From Spirochaetota bacterium (GTDB lineage Bacteria > Spirochaetota > Spirochaetia > Treponematales > UBA12059), in contig JAKPMS010000146.1 in the NCBI GenBank assembly GCA_029548805.1, forward strand, positions 1 to 40,362: a stretch of DNA of 40,362 bases. Reading direction: 5' to 3'. The position numbers and the translations under genes were made by a program. Below are positions 16,537-25,035 of the stretch, in pieces. Under the pieces are notes generated by a model. That model had not been told where the DNA came from. It was given only the letters and a program-made list of their open reading frames with translations, and ran no database searches. Every line of letters begins with the position of its first letter. Positions within the stretch are counted from its first letter, which is position 1.

Positions 16537-17883
16537 ATGAAAAAAATACGTATAGGCAGTGGTGCGGGATACGCAGGAGACAGGCTTGAACCTTCACTGG
16601 AGCTTATAGAGAAGGGCAAGCTGGACTATATTGCTTATGAATGTCTGGCGGAAAGAACCATTGCAATAGCCCAGTTGGCCAAGCTAAAGGACCCTTCAAA
16701 AGGTTACAACCCTCTTCTTGAATACCGTATGAACGAGGCCTTGCCTCTTGCATTCAAGCACAAGGTCAAGATCATAACCAATATGGGAGCTGCAAACCCG
16801 GTAGCTGCGCTGGAGCTTGTGGCCAACATAGCTAAAGAAAAAGGTATCAAAGGAATTAAAATAGCAGCAGTATTTGGTGACGATGTTTTTCCAAAACTGG
16901 ACAAATACAAGGATGCTACAGTATGGGAGACAGGAAAAACCCTGGCTGAACTGAATGGCGAACTTGTATCTGCCAATGCATATCTGGGCGCAGAGGGCAT
17001 TGTAAAAGCACTGCAAGATGGTGCGGATGTTGTGATTACCGGGCGGGTTTCCGACCCAGCAATTTTCATCGCTCCGCTCATTTATGAGTTTGGCTGGAAA
17101 ATGGATGACTGGGACAAGCTGGGAAAGGCCACCCTTGTAGGGCACCTTCTTGAATGCGCCGGACAGGTTACAGGCGGATATTATGGGGACCCTGGCAAAA
17201 AAGATATCCCCGAACCCTGGAATCTGGGCTTTCCGTTGGCAGAAGTAAATGAAAACGGAGACGCTTTTATAAGCAAGGTTCCGGGCTCAGGCGGCATTGT
17301 TAGTGAAGCAAGCTGCAAAGAACAGCTTCTGTATGAAATACATGATCCATCCGGCTACATAACACCGGATTGTGTAGCGGATTTTTCACGCGTACACTTT
17401 GAGCAGGCAGGCAAAGATGTTGTCAATGTTTATGGTGCCAGCGGAAAAGCCCATACAGACTTTTTCAAGGTGAGCATAGGCTACAAAGACGGCTTTATTG
17501 GCGAAGGAGAGATGAGTTACGGAGGCCCCAATTGTATATCTCGCGCCATGCTGGCCAGGGAAATTGTGGACAAGCGCCTCAAGATTCGTAAGCTTGAATA
17601 TGATGAGCTGCGAACGGACATTATTGGAGTGGATTCGTTGTATCGCAACTCCACTTCTCCTCTGGCAAGCCAGCCAAGTGAAGTAAGGCTTTATGCGGCA
17701 GCCCGATGCAAAACCCGGGAAGAGGCCGCCAAAATAGGCAATGAAGTGGAAACGCTATATACCAACGGTCCAGCCGGAGGAGGAGGCGCCACTGCCCGTG
17801 TTTCGGAAATCATTTCTGTTGCTTCCATACTTGTACCAAGGCAGGATGTAAAGCCGGAGCTGGTAGTTAAGGAGTTAAAGTAA
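16537..17883 (+). CDS. AtuA-like protein (DUF1446), large subunit
   Basis: A 448-residue protein of the acyclic terpene utilization AtuA family (DUF1446). Diagnostic segments are RIGSGAGYAGDRLEPSLEL near the start, LDYIAYECLAERT, KIITNMGAANP, and VITGRVSDPAIFIAP in the middle. The chain ends with an NGPAGGGGATARV stretch. AtuA is required for citronellol catabolism in Pseudomonas, but the reaction of the family is not established to my knowledge. The usual C-terminal domain of fused AtuA proteins is absent and is encoded by the next gene. A GGAGG ribosome site precedes the ATG, and the stop overlaps the next start (TAATG). Co-transcription with a carboxylate transporter points to an organic-acid substrate. 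Confidence 0.87.
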   Translation: MKKIRIGSGAGYAGDRLEPSLELIEKGKLDYIAYECLAERTIAIAQLAKLKDPSKGYNPLLEYRMNEALPLAFKHKVKIITNMGAANPVAALELVANIAKEKGIKGIKIAAVFGDDVFPKLDKYKDATVWETGKTLAELNGELVSANAYLGAEGIVKALQDGADVVITGRVSDPAIFIAPLIYEFGWKMDDWDKLGKATLVGHLLECAGQVTGGYYGDPGKKDIPEPWNLGFPLAEVNENGDAFISKVPGSGGIVSEASCKEQLLYEIHDPSGYITPDCVADFSRVHFEQAGKDVVNVYGASGKAHTDFFKVSIGYKDGFIGEGEMSYGGPNCISRAMLAREIVDKRLKIRKLEYDELRTDIIGVDSLYRNSTSPLASQPSEVRLYAAARCKTREEAAKIGNEVETLYTNGPAGGGGATARVSEIISVASILVPRQDVKPELVVKELK

Positions 17884-18182
17884 TGAAACTATGGGAAATT
17901 GCGCACTCGCGTACGGGCGACAAGGGTAACATTTCTAACATATCCCTGATTGTTTACAAAAAAGAGGATTATGACATGGTCAGGGCAAAAGTAACGGCTC
18001 AAGTGGTTAAAAGGCACTTTAAAGACATAGTCAAAGGTGATGTAGCGCGTTATGAACTGCCCGGGCTGGGCGCCCTAAACTTTGTAATGCAGGATGCCTT
18101 GGGCGGCGGAGTTACACGCAGCCTGGCTATGGACAAACATGGCAAATGTTTGAGCTCCTATCTGCTTGAAATAGAAATATAA
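17883..18182 (+). CDS. AtuA-like C-terminal domain protein, small subunit
   Basis: A 99-residue protein equal to the C-terminal domain of fused AtuA proteins. It begins MKLWEIAHSRTGDKGNISNI (the RSGDKGN-type motif) and carries YELPGLGALNFVMQDALGGG followed by VTRSLAMDKHGK. Its ATG overlaps the stop of the large subunit by one base, so the two are translationally coupled and probably form one enzyme. A strong terminator follows 18 bases later and ends the operon. Confidence 0.85.
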   Translation: MKLWEIAHSRTGDKGNISNISLIVYKKEDYDMVRAKVTAQVVKRHFKDIVKGDVARYELPGLGALNFVMQDALGGGVTRSLAMDKHGKCLSSYLLEIEI

Positions 18183-18200
18183 AAGCTTTTTGTTTATGCA

Positions 18201-18236
18201 AAAAACAGCCCTGTCATTAATGCGGGGCTGTTTTTT
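18201..18236 (+). terminator. Rho-independent terminator of the CitMHS-AtuA operon
   Basis: AAAAACAGCCC, a loop of 13 bases, GGGCTGTTTTT and further T residues. The stem has eleven pairs including the A/T part. Because the left side is A-rich, it may also terminate the convergent AlaX-like gene. Confidence 0.92.
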
Positions 18237-18253
18237 GGTTCTCTAGCCGCTAA

Positions 18254-19438
18254 TCAGTCCAGCCTGTCCATAAAGTCTTCAAGGCTTTTTTTATCCGGAA
18301 ACATGGCCTGAAACAAGTGTTTGCCGCCGCCGCGGGCGCCCATGCTTTTAGCAAGGGGTCCAAGGCTTGTTTCTGTCAGTGATTTTTCAGCACCTTTTGG
18401 CGCTGGAGAAGCAAGAATGGCTTTGGTTTCCGGGCTGACCATAATGGCGCAGTCCCTGCCCAGGGCGGCAAGGGCTTTGGCAAGACCAAGGGCGGCATCG
18501 GAGCTTTCCGCACTGCCTTTTACAACAAGCTTTTCGCTGCCGCTTGCCAAAAGTTCGGCTTTTGAGCCGGCCCATGCTTCAGTCATGGCTGACAGGCTTT
18601 TTTCCAGCCCCTTCTGCTTTTCTTTAAGCGAGTTTATCACGCCAACCACATTGTCCTCTGATACAGCGGCTGCCAATGCGGCATCCCTAGCAATAGCGGC
18701 AAGCCGGCGCCAGTCAAGTATTGCCCTTCTGCCTGCCACAAAAAAAAGCCTGCATCCGGCCTTGTATTTTTCCGCCCGCAGTATCCTGAAAAGCACAAGC
18801 TCCCTTATGTCTTTTACATGGGTTCCGCAGCAGGCCGAGTAGTCGGAGCCGGCAATTTCCACTATTCTAAGCTCAGTGGAATCCACCGATATATCCTTTC
18901 TTAAAGGATATTTTTCTGCCTCTTCCTGGCTGCAAACATGGGTTATTACCGGCTGTCCCTTTTTTATCGTATCCAGGATTTCATCTTCTACAGCGTCAAG
19001 AAGCTTCCTGTCCGGAGCTGCAATATCCAGGTCTATTGAAGAATATGCCTGCCCCAAATGAAAAGACAGGGTGGTGGCATTAATTTTTTTTGCAAGGATG
19101 GCGGACAAAAGATGCTGGGCACTGTGTTGCTGGCTATGATCCCTTCTTCTTGCAAGGTCTAGCACGCAATCCACAATTGCCCCTTCCGCCAGAGTTGTTG
19201 CGTCTCCATCAGCGGGGATTTTAAGCCGGTGGATTACAGTATCCCCGCGTTCAACAACAGATTCAAGCTGAAAGCCGCCAAGGCTGCCCAGGTCGCATGG
19301 CTGACCGCCCCCTTCCGGGTAAAAAATGCTTGCATCCAGGGCAATTTCATAAAAGCCGTCATCGGCCAGAACGCTTGATACTATAGTTGACTTGCAGTGA
19401 TCCAATTCGGGCTGTTCATAGAAGGTTTTTCCGGTCAT
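18254..19438 (-). CDS. Alanyl-tRNA editing protein, AlaX type with DHHA1 domain
   Basis: A 394-residue protein that probably hydrolyses Ser- or Gly-tRNA(Ala) in trans. The N-terminal part resembles the alanyl-tRNA synthetase beta-barrel (DASIFYPEGGGQPCDLG). The editing domain follows with its zinc ligands: HSQQHSAQHLLSA (HxxxH) and SACCGTHVKDI (CxxxH). A coiled linker (SLKEKQKGLEKSLSAM) and a C-terminal DHHA1-type domain with the glycine-rich GARGGGKHLFQAMF complete it. It has no aminoacylation domain, so it is not a broken alaS: the protein starts at the editing barrel and the frame is intact. It is convergent with the AtuA operon. Length matches the long AlaX class. Confidence 0.9.
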   Translation of the reverse strand: MTGKTFYEQPELDHCKSTIVSSVLADDGFYEIALDASIFYPEGGGQPCDLGSLGGFQLESVVERGDTVIHRLKIPADGDATTLAEGAIVDCVLDLARRRDHSQQHSAQHLLSAILAKKINATTLSFHLGQAYSSIDLDIAAPDRKLLDAVEDEILDTIKKGQPVITHVCSQEEAEKYPLRKDISVDSTELRIVEIAGSDYSACCGTHVKDIRELVLFRILRAEKYKAGCRLFFVAGRRAILDWRRLAAIARDAALAAAVSEDNVVGVINSLKEKQKGLEKSLSAMTEAWAGSKAELLASGSEKLVVKGSAESSDAALGLAKALAALGRDCAIMVSPETKAILASPAPKGAEKSLTETSLGPLAKSMGARGGGKHLFQAMFPDKKSLEDFMDRLD

Positions 19439-19503
19439 TTTTATAAAATAACAGTATTGCGGCCCAATGGCTAGTTCTTTGGCAAACTTAGCGTATTGGC
19501 AGG

Positions 19504-20970
19504 CTAGCGGAGTCCAAAATAGAATTTTTCCAGAAAGGCGGCCCTTTCATTGGCCTTCTGCCAATACTGGCTGCGCGGATACTCATCCCTTACTTTTTTA
19601 TATGCGGCGTGCGACTTTTTTATGTCCCTGAACGGGCTGTCCTGCTCCCATGCAATACCGTAAAGATAGAAGGCTTCGTCGCTGCCAAAGGGGTAAAGGC
19701 TCAGGTATTTGTCAAGGGCGGCAATGGCAGACTGCATGCGCTTGGCGTCCAGTTCAGCCTTTGCATAAGCCAGCAGTTCGTCAGGGGTTGTTCTTATGGC
19801 ATCCAGAGCCGTGCCCCGGGCTGTCACGGCAGCGCTTTGTTCTTTATCCGCGGCAGGCTGGATGGCGCTTTCATTTGTGACACCCGCCAAACTTAAAGAC
19901 TCCGGAGGAACAGCTTTTGCCGCATCGGCCTTTGCTGCGCCGGCTTCCAAAGCCTGCCCGGCCTTGGCTTGGTCCGTACGAGAGCTTTCCGCAGACGTGG
20001 CCGCAGTCGGTGCCGCAGCCGGAGAAGCGGAAGTAACATTTATTTTTATTAACCTAGCCTCGCTGCCGCCGCTCAGCGGATTCTGCCGCTGAAAGCGCAG
20101 TACAAATTCTCCGTTTGCTTCTGGCTTAATGGCAAATACTGCTTCGTTGTTCTCAAAACGCCTTGACTGGTAGCGCATGCCGTCCTTGCCGTCTTCGTCC
20201 CCTAGGTATATCCAGCCCGAGCCGGGAAAGCGCAGCTCCAGGCTTTCTCCCCTGGCCGCATTCTTTTCTTCATGAAGCGCCGGCGCGGCTTTGGAAGCAC
20301 TTTCTACAGCAGCTACAGAAGATGGAGAAGCTGCTGGAAGCAGTTTCGCTGCTTGCGGCGCTGTTGGCGTAGCTGCTTGCGGCGCTGTTGGCGTCGCTTT
20401 TGGCGCGGGCTGCGTGGCTTGTTGCGCCGCAGGTTTAGCGGGCTGTGTGCCAAGCGCCGGCGCGGATTCGGGCGGCTTGGCAGCAGCCGGCGTTGGAGAA
20501 GCAGGCTTTGGCTGGACGGGCTCAGCATCCGCAGGCGAAGCCGGCATTGCAGCTTGTGCGTCAGCCGCCTTGGTATCAGGCAAGGCCGCGGGGGCTGGCA
20601 GATCCGGTGCAAAGGGCTCAGGAAGGGGGAATGGTCCCAAAACAGGTGCATGAACCAAAGACAGTACAGTTATGTCCGTATCCAGCAACGGGCCGGCTTC
20701 TTTTTTGAGGCTTGGTTCAGGCAATACGGCTTCTGGCTGGGCTTCGTAGAATACTCTGGCTGCTGCCTTGCCCAGAACTTCCGGCAGTAAAGTTTCCTCA
20801 TCCTTAGCGGCTTCTTCTGCCAGAAGCGCGCTTCCTTCAGACAGCTTATCCTCTGCTGCTTCGTTTAGCGGAGTTGATACGCAGGCAAACAGGGCCAAAA
20901 CCGGCAGCAACAATACAGAGCAGGGTAAGCCTGCATTTTTTTTAATCCACCGCGTTGTATATGGCCTCAA
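19504..20970 (-). CDS. Alanine/proline-rich lipoprotein with C-terminal TPR-like repeats
   Basis: A 488-residue predicted lipoprotein. The signal ends in the lipobox LALFAC at about residue 29, so it should be acylated and anchored in a membrane. A long Ala/Pro/Lys-rich linker (about residues 110-235) includes an eight-residue tandem repeat. A beta-rich segment follows (LELRFPGSGWIYLGDEDG). The last 90 residues form TPR-like helices (AKRMQSAIAALDKYLSLYPF), reminiscent of BamD/YbgF-type envelope proteins. The start is a TTG overlapping the upstream gene by 29 bases, with GGAAGG as ribosome site. Translational coupling to the membrane protein upstream is likely. I infer an envelope-scaffolding or wall-spanning role without naming a family. 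Confidence 0.75.
   Translation of the reverse strand: MRPYTTRWIKKNAGLPCSVLLLPVLALFACVSTPLNEAAEDKLSEGSALLAEEAAKDEETLLPEVLGKAAARVFYEAQPEAVLPEPSLKKEAGPLLDTDITVLSLVHAPVLGPFPLPEPFAPDLPAPAALPDTKAADAQAAMPASPADAEPVQPKPASPTPAAAKPPESAPALGTQPAKPAAQQATQPAPKATPTAPQAATPTAPQAAKLLPAASPSSVAAVESASKAAPALHEEKNAARGESLELRFPGSGWIYLGDEDGKDGMRYQSRRFENNEAVFAIKPEANGEFVLRFQRQNPLSGGSEARLIKINVTSASPAAAPTAATSAESSRTDQAKAGQALEAGAAKADAAKAVPPESLSLAGVTNESAIQPAADKEQSAAVTARGTALDAIRTTPDELLAYAKAELDAKRMQSAIAALDKYLSLYPFGSDEAFYLYGIAWEQDSPFRDIKKSHAAYKKVRDEYPRSQYWQKANERAAFLEKFYFGLR
20348..20394. repeat. In-frame tandem repeat in the lipoprotein linker
   Basis: A 23-base unit, GCTGCTTGCGGCGCTGTTGG plus CGT, occurs twice with a 24-base period, encoding repeats of about TPTAPQAA. 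It sits in the Ala/Pro-rich linker and could change length by slippage without altering the reading frame. Confidence 0.8.
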
Positions 20971-21436
20971 GTTCAGCCTTCCTTTTGTTTGTCATTTCGG
21001 AAACATCGATTGCGCCAAGATCCGGCAGCATTTCGTCCAGATCCTCGTCAGTGTATAACACTCTCCTGTTTAAGGCAAATGGCCAGTCCATATTGTCTGT
21101 ATCGGGAAAAAGGAGCATTTGCGCAAGCTCTTCTTTGCTAAGCGGAAGCCCCAGCCTTTCTTCCAGACCCGAGCGGCGTTCCATCAGCGCTTCCAAGGCA
21201 GTTTTTTCGGGGATCTTTTCTGTCCTGTACCTGTATCTTCCGCGCCCGCCGATATGCATTAAAATGGCACCGGCGCATGCAAAAACAAGCAGCAAAAGCA
21301 TGACTGCAAAAGCAATTCTGAAAGGCTTTTTTTTAAAGATTTCCGGCAGTACGAAAAAAGGCAGTTTTGGGAGTTTTGGCAATCTCAATTTGGACAGAAA
21401 AGCTGCCATAATGCGCAAAAGTCCGGGGCTTTTCAT
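20942..21436 (-). CDS. Membrane-anchored protein of unknown function, downstream of smc
   Basis: A 164-residue protein with one membrane helix near residues 38-60 (IAFAVMLLLLVFACAGAILM). Its N-terminal tail is basic, and the C-terminal part is acidic (about 100 residues, including FPDTDNMDWPFALNRRVLYT). Its ATG overlaps the smc stop, and its own stop overlaps the lipoprotein start, so the three genes form a tightly coupled unit. I do not recognise a family. The topology suggests an inner-membrane protein with its larger domain outside. Confidence 0.72.
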   Translation of the reverse strand: MKSPGLLRIMAAFLSKLRLPKLPKLPFFVLPEIFKKKPFRIAFAVMLLLLVFACAGAILMHIGGRGRYRYRTEKIPEKTALEALMERRSGLEERLGLPLSKEELAQMLLFPDTDNMDWPFALNRRVLYTDEDLDEMLPDLGAIDVSEMTNKRKAELEAIYNAVD

Positions 21437-24318
21437 GAGCTTGCTCCGGCGTTTCCGCTTTCAAGCTCCCTTCCTCCTTCGTACTCCACTTCCTCTTCCT
21501 CAAATTCGGGATAAGGATTAAAATTTGTTTGAGTGTCCCTTCGTTCAAGCCTTATGGCCACGGCTTTTGTAATGCCGGATTCCTCCATGGTAACACCCAA
21601 AAGCGCATCAGCCCCTGTTACGGTTTTTTTGTTGTGCGTAATAATTATGAACTGGCTGGTTTTTCCGAACTCCCTTAAAAGGTTTACAAAGCGGATAACA
21701 TTTTGTTCGTCCAGCGCTGCATCTATCTCGTCAAGAAAGCAGAAAGGCGACGGCCTTACCATGTAAGTTGCAAAAAGCAGGGCAATGGCTGTAAGGCTTT
21801 TTTCCCCTCCGGAAAGCAGGGATATGTTCTCAAGCTTTTTTCCGGGCGGCTGGGCAAATATCTCTATACCCGACTCAAGAACATGGTCCGGGTCGGCAAG
21901 CCTCAGCTCCCCCCTGCCCCCGCCAAAAAGGCGTCTGAACATGTTATGAAAATTTCTCTTTATCCTGTTGTACGTTTCAAGGAACATTTCCGCGCTTTCG
22001 TCCCTTATTTCGCGGGTTATGCGCACAAGGTCTTCCCTTGCCCTGGAAATGTCGGCATACTGGGAGCTTAAAAATTCATAACGCTCTTTTACCTCCGCAA
22101 ACTCTTCCGGAGCCATCAGGTTTATGGAGCCCAGGTCCCTTAGCTTCTGCTTTTTGTCCGACAGAACATCCCTCAGTTCCTGCGGGGCCATGCGCAGCTC
22201 GTACATGCGCTCCTCAAACTCCAAAAGCTCGCGCCCGTATTGTTCCCTGAAGTTGTCCTTTACGTTACGTATTTCCGTCTCGGTCTGGGCAAGGAATAGC
22301 TGCTGCTTTTCCATCTCGGTCTGCAGGCTGCCCAGTTTTTCCATCTTCTTTTTGAGCTCTTCCTGCCTCTTGCCCAGGTCGGAATTTTTTATCTCTATGT
22401 CCTTTTCCAGGCGTTCCAGCTCCCTGCTCAGTTCCCTGCCGCGTTTTTCCAGCTCCGCCAGCTCTTCATCCAGAAAGGCCAGGTTTTCTTCTGCCTCGGA
22501 CCGCTTTTTTTCTTCCAGCTCGGTCTCGTTTTCCAGTTCTTTATAGTGGGTTTCCTGGCCGCTTATTTCCCGCCTGAGCATGGAAAGGGACTCGTCCAGC
22601 GCCGCGGCCTGGGTTTGCATGCGTATCTTGTTGCCCCGTTGCTCTTCCAGGGTTTTTCTGTACTCTTCTATTTTTACCGACAATTCCCGGCTGTCATCCC
22701 TTAGTGCGGAAATTTGTCCGCGCCTTTCCGCAATGCCAGCCCGCAAGCCATCCATACGCGAGTCCACCGAGCGCTTTTTGGTCATGATTCCTTCCGGCGA
22801 CAAAAACTCGTCAATAAAGGAAGGGCTGGATTTCTTGTAGGCTTCGTAAGTGTTTTTTAACTCAATTGCCTTTTCGGCAGCTTCTGCCATTGCGGACCTG
22901 GCGGAAGAAACCAGGCTTCTGGCTTCTTCAGTTCCGTAGTCCCTTAAGCTTGCAAGGTCGTCCAGCATGGCTGCCTTGCCCGCCAGTCTGGTTCCTATAA
23001 GGGCTATCAGCGCGTCTATGCTTTCTTCAAGGTTTTTGCGTTCCCGGGACGAGTAGCCGGTTTCCTTTAGCCTTGCATCCAGTTCCGCTACTATGTCTTC
23101 CGTAATGGCGTTAAGGTCCGCCTGGGATGCGGCAAGCTCCCCGTCAAACGCCGCTATCTGCTTTTCCGCCAGCGCAATGGCTTCTTCGTTTGCAGATATC
23201 CTTTCCTCCGCCCCGCGGATGGAAGCCTCAAAATTGTTAATGTTTTTTTCTACATCCAGAATGCGGGTTTTGTGTTCCCTCAGGTTTGCGTTCTTTTCCT
23301 GTTCATCCTCGTGCAGTTCTTCTATGCGCTCAAAAAGGAGCTTTAGCTTCAGCCTGGACTGGTCAATCCTTGTTTTGGCTTCCAGAGCCCTTTGCTGCAA
23401 AAGTTTGCGTTCCTTTTCCTTGCCCACCTTTTCTACGGCAAGGCCGTATACAGTCTTTTGGGCTTCTACCAGCTTGGACTCCATGGAATTGACCACGTCT
23501 AAGTTTTCTTCCAGCGACAGGTTTATATTGTCTATCTCTTTTTTAAGGCTGTTCCTGTCTGCGCTTCTGGAAGAAAGGTCCGCGTCCCTGCGCTGCTTTT
23601 CGTTTATGAAACCCCTTAGCCTTAAAAGATGAATGTCCCTCTCGGTATTGAAAACGTCCTCTTTAATGGCTCTGTAAACAATGGTTTTTTCAGACTGGGA
23701 TTTCAGGCTGTCATGGCTGCGCTTTACCTCGGTGAGTATGCCATCGACCTGGCGCATGTTTTCTTCGGTTTTGGCAAGCTTTAGTTCGGCCTCCCTAGAA
23801 CGCATCTTGTGTTTTGTGATGCCGGCGGCTTCTTCAAACAGGTAGCGCCTTTCTTCCGGTTTGCTGGACAAAATCTGGTCTATCCTGCCCTGCTCCATTA
23901 CCGAATACGCGCTCTTGCCTATGCCTGTGTCCCAGAACAGTTCCCGCAAATCCTTAAGCTTAGCCGGCTGGTTGTTAATAAAGTATTCGCTTTCTCCGCT
24001 GCGGTACAACCTGCGCTTTATGTTTATTTCAGGGGCATCCAGGATAAGAACGCCTTTTTCGTTGCTTATGGTAAGGCTTACTTCCGCTACGTTAAGAGCC
24101 TTTCTGGACTCTGTGCCATTGAAAATTAGGTCTTCCATGGTATCAGCCCTAAGCGAGCGGGCAGACTGCTCCCCTACCACCCATTTTATGGCATCCACTA
24201 TGTTGGACTTGCCGCAGCCGTTAGGCCCCAAAAGGGCTGATATGCCTTCCGAGAAATCCAGTTTTATCCTGTCTGCGAAGCTTTTAAACCCAAAAATTTC
24301 GAGGCTTTTAAGAAACAA
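21433..24318 (-). CDS. smc: Chromosome segregation SMC protein (short form)
   Basis: A 961-residue SMC ATPase. The N-terminal head opens MFLKSLEIFGFKSFADRIKL, with Walker A GPNGCGKSN near residue 32 and VVGEQSARSLR. The C-terminal head carries the signature LLSGGEKSLTA and Walker B CFLDEIDAALDE, ending near residue 900 with an acidic tail. Two long coiled-coil stretches lie between. Bacterial SMC is usually 1150-1200 residues; this one is about 200 shorter, and I see no typical hinge with its conserved glycines in the middle (about residues 430-530). The first codon is TTG, one base after the upstream gene's stop. It would hold chromosome arms together with ScpA and ScpB, which are not in the window. 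It could be a spirochaetal short SMC rather than a defective one. Confidence 0.92.
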   Translation of the reverse strand: MFLKSLEIFGFKSFADRIKLDFSEGISALLGPNGCGKSNIVDAIKWVVGEQSARSLRADTMEDLIFNGTESRKALNVAEVSLTISNEKGVLILDAPEINIKRRLYRSGESEYFINNQPAKLKDLRELFWDTGIGKSAYSVMEQGRIDQILSSKPEERRYLFEEAAGITKHKMRSREAELKLAKTEENMRQVDGILTEVKRSHDSLKSQSEKTIVYRAIKEDVFNTERDIHLLRLRGFINEKQRRDADLSSRSADRNSLKKEIDNINLSLEENLDVVNSMESKLVEAQKTVYGLAVEKVGKEKERKLLQQRALEAKTRIDQSRLKLKLLFERIEELHEDEQEKNANLREHKTRILDVEKNINNFEASIRGAEERISANEEAIALAEKQIAAFDGELAASQADLNAITEDIVAELDARLKETGYSSRERKNLEESIDALIALIGTRLAGKAAMLDDLASLRDYGTEEARSLVSSARSAMAEAAEKAIELKNTYEAYKKSSPSFIDEFLSPEGIMTKKRSVDSRMDGLRAGIAERRGQISALRDDSRELSVKIEEYRKTLEEQRGNKIRMQTQAAALDESLSMLRREISGQETHYKELENETELEEKKRSEAEENLAFLDEELAELEKRGRELSRELERLEKDIEIKNSDLGKRQEELKKKMEKLGSLQTEMEKQQLFLAQTETEIRNVKDNFREQYGRELLEFEERMYELRMAPQELRDVLSDKKQKLRDLGSINLMAPEEFAEVKERYEFLSSQYADISRAREDLVRITREIRDESAEMFLETYNRIKRNFHNMFRRLFGGGRGELRLADPDHVLESGIEIFAQPPGKKLENISLLSGGEKSLTAIALLFATYMVRPSPFCFLDEIDAALDEQNVIRFVNLLREFGKTSQFIIITHNKKTVTGADALLGVTMEESGITKAVAIRLERRDTQTNFNPYPEFEEEEVEYEGGRELESGNAGASS

Positions 24319-24319
24319 G

Positions 24320-24976
24320 TCAGTCTTCGTCCTGCGAAACCAGAAGTTCGTAGGCAGCAGCGGGATCTGCCGCGGAAAGTATGCCTTCTCTTAGCTCGTT
24401 GGACTTTAGCTTTGCGCTGAAGTATGACAAGGTCTGAAGATAATAAGCATGCTGGTTGTAAGAGGCTGCAATCATAAAGAGTATCCTTACGGGAGCGTCA
24501 TCAAAAGCGTTAAAGTCCAGTATGTCACATTTGCTGATGCCCACAGCCACCACAAGATCGGTAACGCTGGACAGCCTTACATGGGGTATGGCTATATTGC
24601 GGCCTATGGCTGTGCTCATAAGCTCTTCCCTGCGCAAAATTTCTGCCACAAGTTCCTGTTTGTTTTTTATTTGTGGAGCCAGCGCAAGGCATTCGGCCAG
24701 GGCTATAAGGGCATCCCTCTTTTTTGGAAAGTCAAGAAACACGACGCGTTCTGGAGAAAGCACGTTTCTCATTCTGACAGGATGCAGGGTGGATATGGGC
24801 TTGTTTGAAGAAAGCCTTTCGTTAACCCAGCGCTCAATTTCGCTTTTTTTAAAGCGCCATACCGTTCCTATTTTACCAGCGGGGATTTCGCCCTTCTGGG
24901 CCCAGTCATAAACAGTTCTTTCGGAAACCCTCAGGTATTTTGCAACTTCTTCTATTGTAAGGATATCGTCATCCAT
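24320..24976 (-). CDS. HTH domain fused to PTS EIIA-Ntr-like domain
   Basis: A 218-residue protein from the chosen ATG. Residues 5-52 form an excisionase/MerR-like helix-turn-helix (EEVAKYLRVSERTVYDWAQK). Residues about 75-215 are an EIIA-Ntr/fructose-type domain with the phosphorylatable histidine at 132 (GRNIAIPHVRL). Such a fusion suggests a DNA-binding regulator whose state depends on PTS phosphorylation. The track begins at 24994, but the ATG at 24976 has AGGGGAT upstream and the conserved HTH starts just after it, so it is preferred. One base separates its stop from the smc start. A second, single-domain EIIA is at 34097. No sugar-uptake EIIB or EIIC is nearby, so the role is regulatory. 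Confidence 0.88.
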   Translation of the reverse strand: MDDDILTIEEVAKYLRVSERTVYDWAQKGEIPAGKIGTVWRFKKSEIERWVNERLSSNKPISTLHPVRMRNVLSPERVVFLDFPKKRDALIALAECLALAPQIKNKQELVAEILRREELMSTAIGRNIAIPHVRLSSVTDLVVAVGISKCDILDFNAFDDAPVRILFMIAASYNQHAYYLQTLSYFSAKLKSNELREGILSAADPAAAYELLVSQDED

Positions 24977-25035
24977 AATGTTTATCCCCTGCACGTCATG
25001 ATTTTACATTATTCTGCAAAAAAAGCTACGAAATG

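Noticed and set aside
18254-19438. Truncated alanyl-tRNA synthetase pseudogene
   Set aside because: The protein is intact and has the known architecture of a long stand-alone AlaX editing protein with DHHA1 domain.
20348-20394. Tandem repeat as a possible CRISPR array
   Set aside because: The repeat is direct and in frame with no unique spacers; it encodes a protein linker repeat.
20313-20651. Arg/Pro/Leu/Gln-rich minus-strand ORF
   Set aside because: It is a frame-shifted shadow of the repeat-rich lipoprotein gene with no ribosome site.
20272-20790. 172-residue Arg/Cys/Gly-rich plus-strand ORF
   Set aside because: It is an antisense shadow of the Ala/Pro-rich lipoprotein, whose codon bias keeps the opposite frames open.
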